The notes below the pieces were generated by a model. That model was not told the origin of the DNA. It was given only the letters and a program-made list of their open reading frames with translations, and did no database searches. DNA of 8,452 bases from Oceanihabitans sp. (lineage in GTDB: Bacteria > Bacteroidota > Bacteroidia > Flavobacteriales > Flavobacteriaceae): contig JAGPUY010000315.1 in assembly GCA_018067265.1 (NCBI GenBank), positions 1 to 8,452 on the forward strand, written 5' to 3'. This document shows, piece by piece, positions 6,393 through 8,452 of this stretch. Position numbers and translations under genes: made by a program. Numbering within the stretch: position 1 is the first letter of the stretch; every line of letters begins with the position of its first letter.

Positions 6393-7100
6393 ATGAAAAA
6401 CATAATAATAGCCAGTACTTCCACCATTTATGAAAGCGATTATTTAGAATACATTTTAGAAGAATTAGCTGTCTTTTTTAGAAATGCATCTACTATTTTA
6501 TTTATTCCTTATGCAAGACCAAGTGGTATTTCGCATGACGATTACACAAAAAAAGCAAGTGAAGCTTTTTTAAAAATCAACAAAAAGGTTATTGGTATTC
6601 ATACATTTAAAAACCCAACAGAAGCAATTAAGAATGCGGAAGCTATTTTTGTTGGCGGCGGAAATACTTTTGTATTAGTAAACCAATTACATAGAAACAA
6701 ATTGCTTTCTATTATAAAAGAAGTAGTAGAAAACGGCACACCATATTTAGGAACAAGTGCAGGAAGTAATATTTGTGGTTTAACGATGCACACCACTAAC
6801 GATATGCCAATAATGCAACCTCCAAGTTTTAAAACTATTGGTTTAGTACCTTTTAATATCAATCCGCATTATTTAGATCCAGACCCAAACTCCACACATA
6901 AAGGAGAAACCCGAGAAACCAGAATTAAAGAATTTCATGCGTATAACTCACAACCAGTGGTTGGTTTAAGAGAAGGCAGTTGGCTAGAAGTATTAGGAAG
7001 CACTATTACATTAAAAGGAAAATTACCAGCAAGAATCTTTGAACACAACCAAACTCCTTATGAGGTAGATACAAATACAGATCTTAGTCATTTAAAATAA
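6393..7100 (+). CDS. pepE: Alpha-aspartyl dipeptidase (peptidase E), family S51
   Basis: The 235-residue protein, close to the 229 of the enterobacterial enzyme, has no signal peptide and should be cytoplasmic. The nucleophile elbow is GTSAGSN with Ser122; Asp137 in TTNDMPI and His159 in INPHYLD complete a Ser-His-Asp triad whose spacing matches the known enzyme (Ser120, Asp135, His157 in Salmonella PepE). FVGGGNTFVL at about 86-95 is the conserved strand-loop near the active site. PepE hydrolyses dipeptides with an N-terminal aspartate, a bond most peptidases leave alone, and so helps recycle peptides. GETRETRI at 171-178 is a further family motif. ATG at 6393 is directly behind the shared leader hairpin. 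The gene diverges from the CarboxypepD_reg-like pair. Confidence 0.95.
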   Translation: MKNIIIASTSTIYESDYLEYILEELAVFFRNASTILFIPYARPSGISHDDYTKKASEAFLKINKKVIGIHTFKNPTEAIKNAEAIFVGGGNTFVLVNQLHRNKLLSIIKEVVENGTPYLGTSAGSNICGLTMHTTNDMPIMQPPSFKTIGLVPFNINPHYLDPDPNSTHKGETRETRIKEFHAYNSQPVVGLREGSWLEVLGSTITLKGKLPARIFEHNQTPYEVDTNTDLSHLK

Positions 7101-7101
7101 A

Positions 7102-7129
7102 AAAGCCACATCCATTAAGATAAGGCTTT
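7102..7129. terminator. Decayed terminator copy behind pepE
   Basis: AAAGCC (7102-7107) pairs with GGCTTT (7124-7129) around a 16-base loop. It is a degraded copy of the strong hairpin at 7217-7244: the right arm is preserved but the left arm has changed. It may still act weakly, better for minus-strand transcripts, where a T run follows. Confidence 0.4.
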
Positions 7130-7132
7130 AAG

Positions 7133-7181
7133 AGCGAGAGACCAGGTTTACTTCGCCTACGCTCTGCATAAACTTCTCACC
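7133..7181 (-). pseudogene. Decayed, internally deleted tRNA-Gly copy
   Basis: On the minus strand the last 16 bases (ending CTCTCGCT) are identical to the 3' end of the intact tRNA-Gly at 7248-7320. Further 5' the copy keeps AGAGCGT, which matches the D-arm junction of the intact gene, but the anticodon arm and most of the T loop are missing or altered, and the total length is only about 49 bases. It cannot fold into a tRNA. It may be the relic of a tandem tRNA pair. A partial hairpin (GTTTA with TAAAC) is present in it. Confidence 0.55.
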
Positions 7182-7216
7182 TTAAATATTCCATACCAAT
7201 AACTTTCTAAAACAAA

Positions 7217-7244
7217 AAAGCCTTATCGGTTAAGATAAGGCTTT
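7217..7244 (-). terminator. Intrinsic terminator of tRNA-Gly
   Basis: An 11-base-pair perfect stem, AAAGCCTTATC (7217-7227) against GATAAGGCTTT (7234-7244), encloses a 6-base loop. On the minus strand it begins 3 bases behind the tRNA 3' end and is followed by TTT, G and TTTT. Confidence 0.85.
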
Positions 7245-7247
7245 AAG

Positions 7248-7320
7248 AGCGAGAGACCAGGTTCGAACTGGCGACATTCAGCTTGGAAGGCTGACGCTCT
7301 ACCAACTGAGCTACTCTCGC
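7248..7320 (-). tRNA. tRNA-Gly (anticodon TCC)
   Basis: The 73-base minus-strand sequence folds as a full cloverleaf: acceptor GCGAGAG with CTCTCGC, D arm GCTC-AGTTGGTA-GAGC, anticodon arm TCAGC-CTTCCAA-GCTGA with anticodon TCC, variable loop ATGTC, and T arm GCCAG-TTCGAAC-CTGGT with one G-T pair. The discriminator base is T (U in RNA), as usual for bacterial tRNA-Gly. The 3' CCA is not encoded and must be added afterwards. It reads glycine codons GGA and GGG. It has its own promoter box (7338-7331) and terminator (7244-7217), so it is a single-gene transcript. Confidence 0.97.
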
Positions 7321-7330
7321 ATTCGGATGG

Positions 7331-7338
7331 CAAAAGTA
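7331..7338 (-). promoter_or_regulatory. -7 promoter box of tRNA-Gly (TACTTTTG)
   Basis: On the minus strand TACTTTTG is an exact match to TAnnTTTG and ends 10 bases before the tRNA 5' end, a fitting position for a start point just ahead of the mature tRNA. No clear -33 box is seen at the usual spacing in the A/T-rich stretch upstream. Confidence 0.6.
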
Positions 7339-7385
7339 ATTATTTTTATGATATAAAAAAGCTTTTTCAAAAAAAATATTATGTT

Positions 7386-7420
7386 TTTTATCGAGAATAA
7401 ATAACCTTTCGTCGATAAAA
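7386..7420. promoter_or_regulatory. Inverted repeat upstream of the repeat-protein gene, possible operator
   Basis: TTTTATCGA (7386-7394) and TCGATAAAA (7412-7420) are perfect 9-base inverted arms with a 17-base spacer. The centre lies about 60 bases ahead of the candidate promoter of the next gene. It has no T run, so it is not an obvious terminator. A regulator site is a guess. Confidence 0.3.
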
Positions 7421-7464
7421 TCTTATTTTAATACTGTAAATCACTCGAATAGACACTCATCAAA

Positions 7465-7472
7465 TACTTTTG
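7465..7472 (+). promoter_or_regulatory. -7 promoter box of the repeat-protein gene (TACTTTTG)
   Basis: TACTTTTG matches TAnnTTTG exactly, 24 bases before the ATG at 7497, leaving a short leader that ends in the A-rich TCTATAAA typical of Bacteroidota start regions. It is identical to the tRNA-Gly box, which faces the other way. No convincing -33 box is seen. Confidence 0.5.
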
Positions 7473-7496
7473 TTCTTTGAATTAAAAGTCTATAAA

Positions 7497-8452
7497 ATGA
7501 AAAATGTCCTAATACTATTTACTTTCCTACTTTCTTCTAGTTTGTTTTCTCAAGTTAAAATTGGAAATAATCCTAGCGCAATTGACAATAATTCTATTTT
7601 AGAATTAGAAAGCACAGAAAAAGTCTTAGTCGTTACCAGAATAACAACTGCACAAATGAATGCTATTATTCCTATGAATGGAGCAATCATTTATAATACA
7701 GAAGAAGATTGCTTATACCAATACAATAATTCTTCTTGGACAAGCTTGTGTGTAGATGTAATGGCAAATGAGACCATAACTGCATTGATAGACAATAATG
7801 ATGGTTCTATAAGTTATACAAACGAAGAAGGAACCGTTACTACCATTATTAAGTCGGCACTTACAGATAATGGCGATGGAACTTTTACATTTAATAGTGG
7901 AAATGGCGCACCATTAACATTAGACATCTCTGCATTGGAGACTATTACTTCTCTTTTAGATAATGCAGATGGGACTTTCACCTACACTTCCGAAAACGGA
8001 ACAGTGACAACCATCGATACAAATAGTGCAGAAACAGTAACTACTATATTATTAAATGCTGACAATACAAATATCGACTATACCGATGAAGATGGTGTGA
8101 TTACACAATTAGATGTATCTGCAATTGTAGCAAACCTAGAAGCACTGACAACTTTAGTCGACAACAACGATGGAACATTAACCTACACCGATGAAGATGG
8201 AAATCCAACTATTTTGGATGTTGCCAATCTAGAAACACTAACTGCAATTGCATTAAACCCAGACAACACAAATATTGATTATACCGATGAAGATGGTGTA
8301 ACTACACAATTAGATTTATCGACAATCGTAGCAAACCTAGAAGCTTTAACAACTTTAGTCGACAATAACGACGGAACACTAACCTATACCGATGAAGATG
8401 GAAACCCAACTATTTTGGATGTTGCCAATCTGGAAACACTAACTGCAATTGC
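7497..8452 (+). CDS. Large secreted repeat protein (flavobacterial surface or adhesin-like), truncated at the right edge
   Basis: The frame is open from ATG 7497 to the window end (318 codons and 2 bases). A signal peptide covers about residues 1-18 (LILFTFLLSSSLFS, then QVKIG). Residues 20-88 form an N-terminal domain often seen on long flavobacterial surface proteins: IGNNPSAIDNNSILELES, then GAIIYNTEEDCLYQYNNSSWTSLC, with Cys72 and Cys85 possibly paired. From about residue 95 come modules of roughly 30-34 residues with the core DNxDGTxTYTxEDG. They are diverged at first (95-183) and then settle into 67-residue double modules (186-252 and 253 on) that are about 90% identical in DNA. The acidic DxDG-like loops might bind calcium; this is inference. 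No enzyme motif is visible. A surface-adhesion role is likely but unproven, and the C-terminus, where a type IX secretion signal would be, is outside the window. Confidence 0.82.
   Translation, partial: MKNVLILFTFLLSSSLFSQVKIGNNPSAIDNNSILELESTEKVLVVTRITTAQMNAIIPMNGAIIYNTEEDCLYQYNNSSWTSLCVDVMANETITALIDNNDGSISYTNEEGTVTTIIKSALTDNGDGTFTFNSGNGAPLTLDISALETITSLLDNADGTFTYTSENGTVTTIDTNSAETVTTILLNADNTNIDYTDEDGVITQLDVSAIVANLEALTTLVDNNDGTLTYTDEDGNPTILDVANLETLTAIALNPDNTNIDYTDEDGVTTQLDLSTIVANLEALTTLVDNNDGTLTYTDEDGNPTILDVANLETLTAI
8051..8452 (+). repeat. Tandem 201-base (67-residue) coding repeats, two units visible
   Basis: Units 8051-8251 and 8252-8452 align without gaps. By eye they differ at about 21 of 201 bases and at 4 of 67 residues, so most differences are silent. 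Each unit holds two related half modules, one with NTNIDYTDEDGV and one with NNDGTLTYTDEDGNPTILD. The array continues beyond the window. Confidence 0.92.

Larger units (their letters stand above)
7115..7263. repeat. Direct repeat pair covering the tRNA-Gly 3' end and its terminator
   Basis: An exact 34-base direct repeat occurs at 7115-7148 and 7230-7263, a period of 115 bases. The right copy contains the terminator arm and the last 16 bases of the tRNA-Gly gene. The left copy carries the same tRNA end without a functional tRNA. A tandem duplication followed by decay explains it best. Confidence 0.85.

Noticed and set aside
6599..6862. Minus-strand open frame of 87 codons inside pepE
   Set aside because: It is antisense to pepE, whose catalytic residues are all visible.
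7356..7367. Palindrome AAAAAGCTTTTT between tRNA-Gly and the repeat-protein gene
   Set aside because: It is short and has no loop, so it cannot form a useful hairpin. It is better seen as part of the A/T-rich promoter region.
8051..8452. Regular repeats that could suggest a CRISPR array
   Set aside because: The period is 201 bases, the repeats have no unique spacers, and all of it is in one open reading frame; it is a protein repeat.

Overview
The window looks like a stretch of AT-rich chromosome from a marine-type Flavobacteriaceae bacterium (Bacteroidota). Support: very low G+C intergenic DNA, start regions with A-rich leaders and no Shine-Dalgarno, several copies of the Bacteroidota -7 promoter form TAnnTTTG, and gene families typical of the group (DUF6702, CarboxypepD_reg-like secreted proteins, a flavobacterial M1 peptidase, a repeat-rich surface protein). 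I see no IS element, phage gene or CRISPR array.

Left part (1-1642, minus strand). A gene for a secreted subtilisin-family (S8) lipoprotein runs off the left edge. It is split by one in-frame TAG at 607-609, exactly between propeptide and catalytic domain; the frame stays open on both sides. Behind it come a structured intergenic element (about 1252-1346) and tatA, a Tat translocase pore subunit with a GTG start and a promoter-like box almost on top of that start.

Middle part (1679-6253, minus strand). In order of transcription: two overlapping paralogous secreted CarboxypepD_reg-like proteins (5453-6253, then 4693-5466), a DUF6702 protein (4095-4598) and an M1 zinc metallopeptidase (1724-4030), closed by a clear intrinsic terminator (1679-1704). 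DUF6702 and M1 probably share a transcript. All four products have signal peptides, so the block encodes envelope or periplasmic proteins.

Right part (6254-8452). pepE, an S51 alpha-aspartyl dipeptidase, is divergent from the block. Its leader carries the same 16-base hairpin sequence, at the same distance from ATG, as the leader of the DUF6702 gene. The two copies face outward and bracket the paralogue pair as inverted repeats. After pepE there is a decayed tRNA-Gly copy, an intact tRNA-Gly(TCC) on the minus strand with its own promoter and terminator, and a divergent plus-strand gene for a large secreted repeat protein that runs off the right edge; its 67-residue repeats are just beginning there.

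Functionally the window is dominated by exported proteins and proteolysis (S8, M1, PepE). The strongest items for a second look are the amber codon in the protease, the twin leaders of pepE and DUF6702, the tRNA-Gly remnant and the repeat protein.
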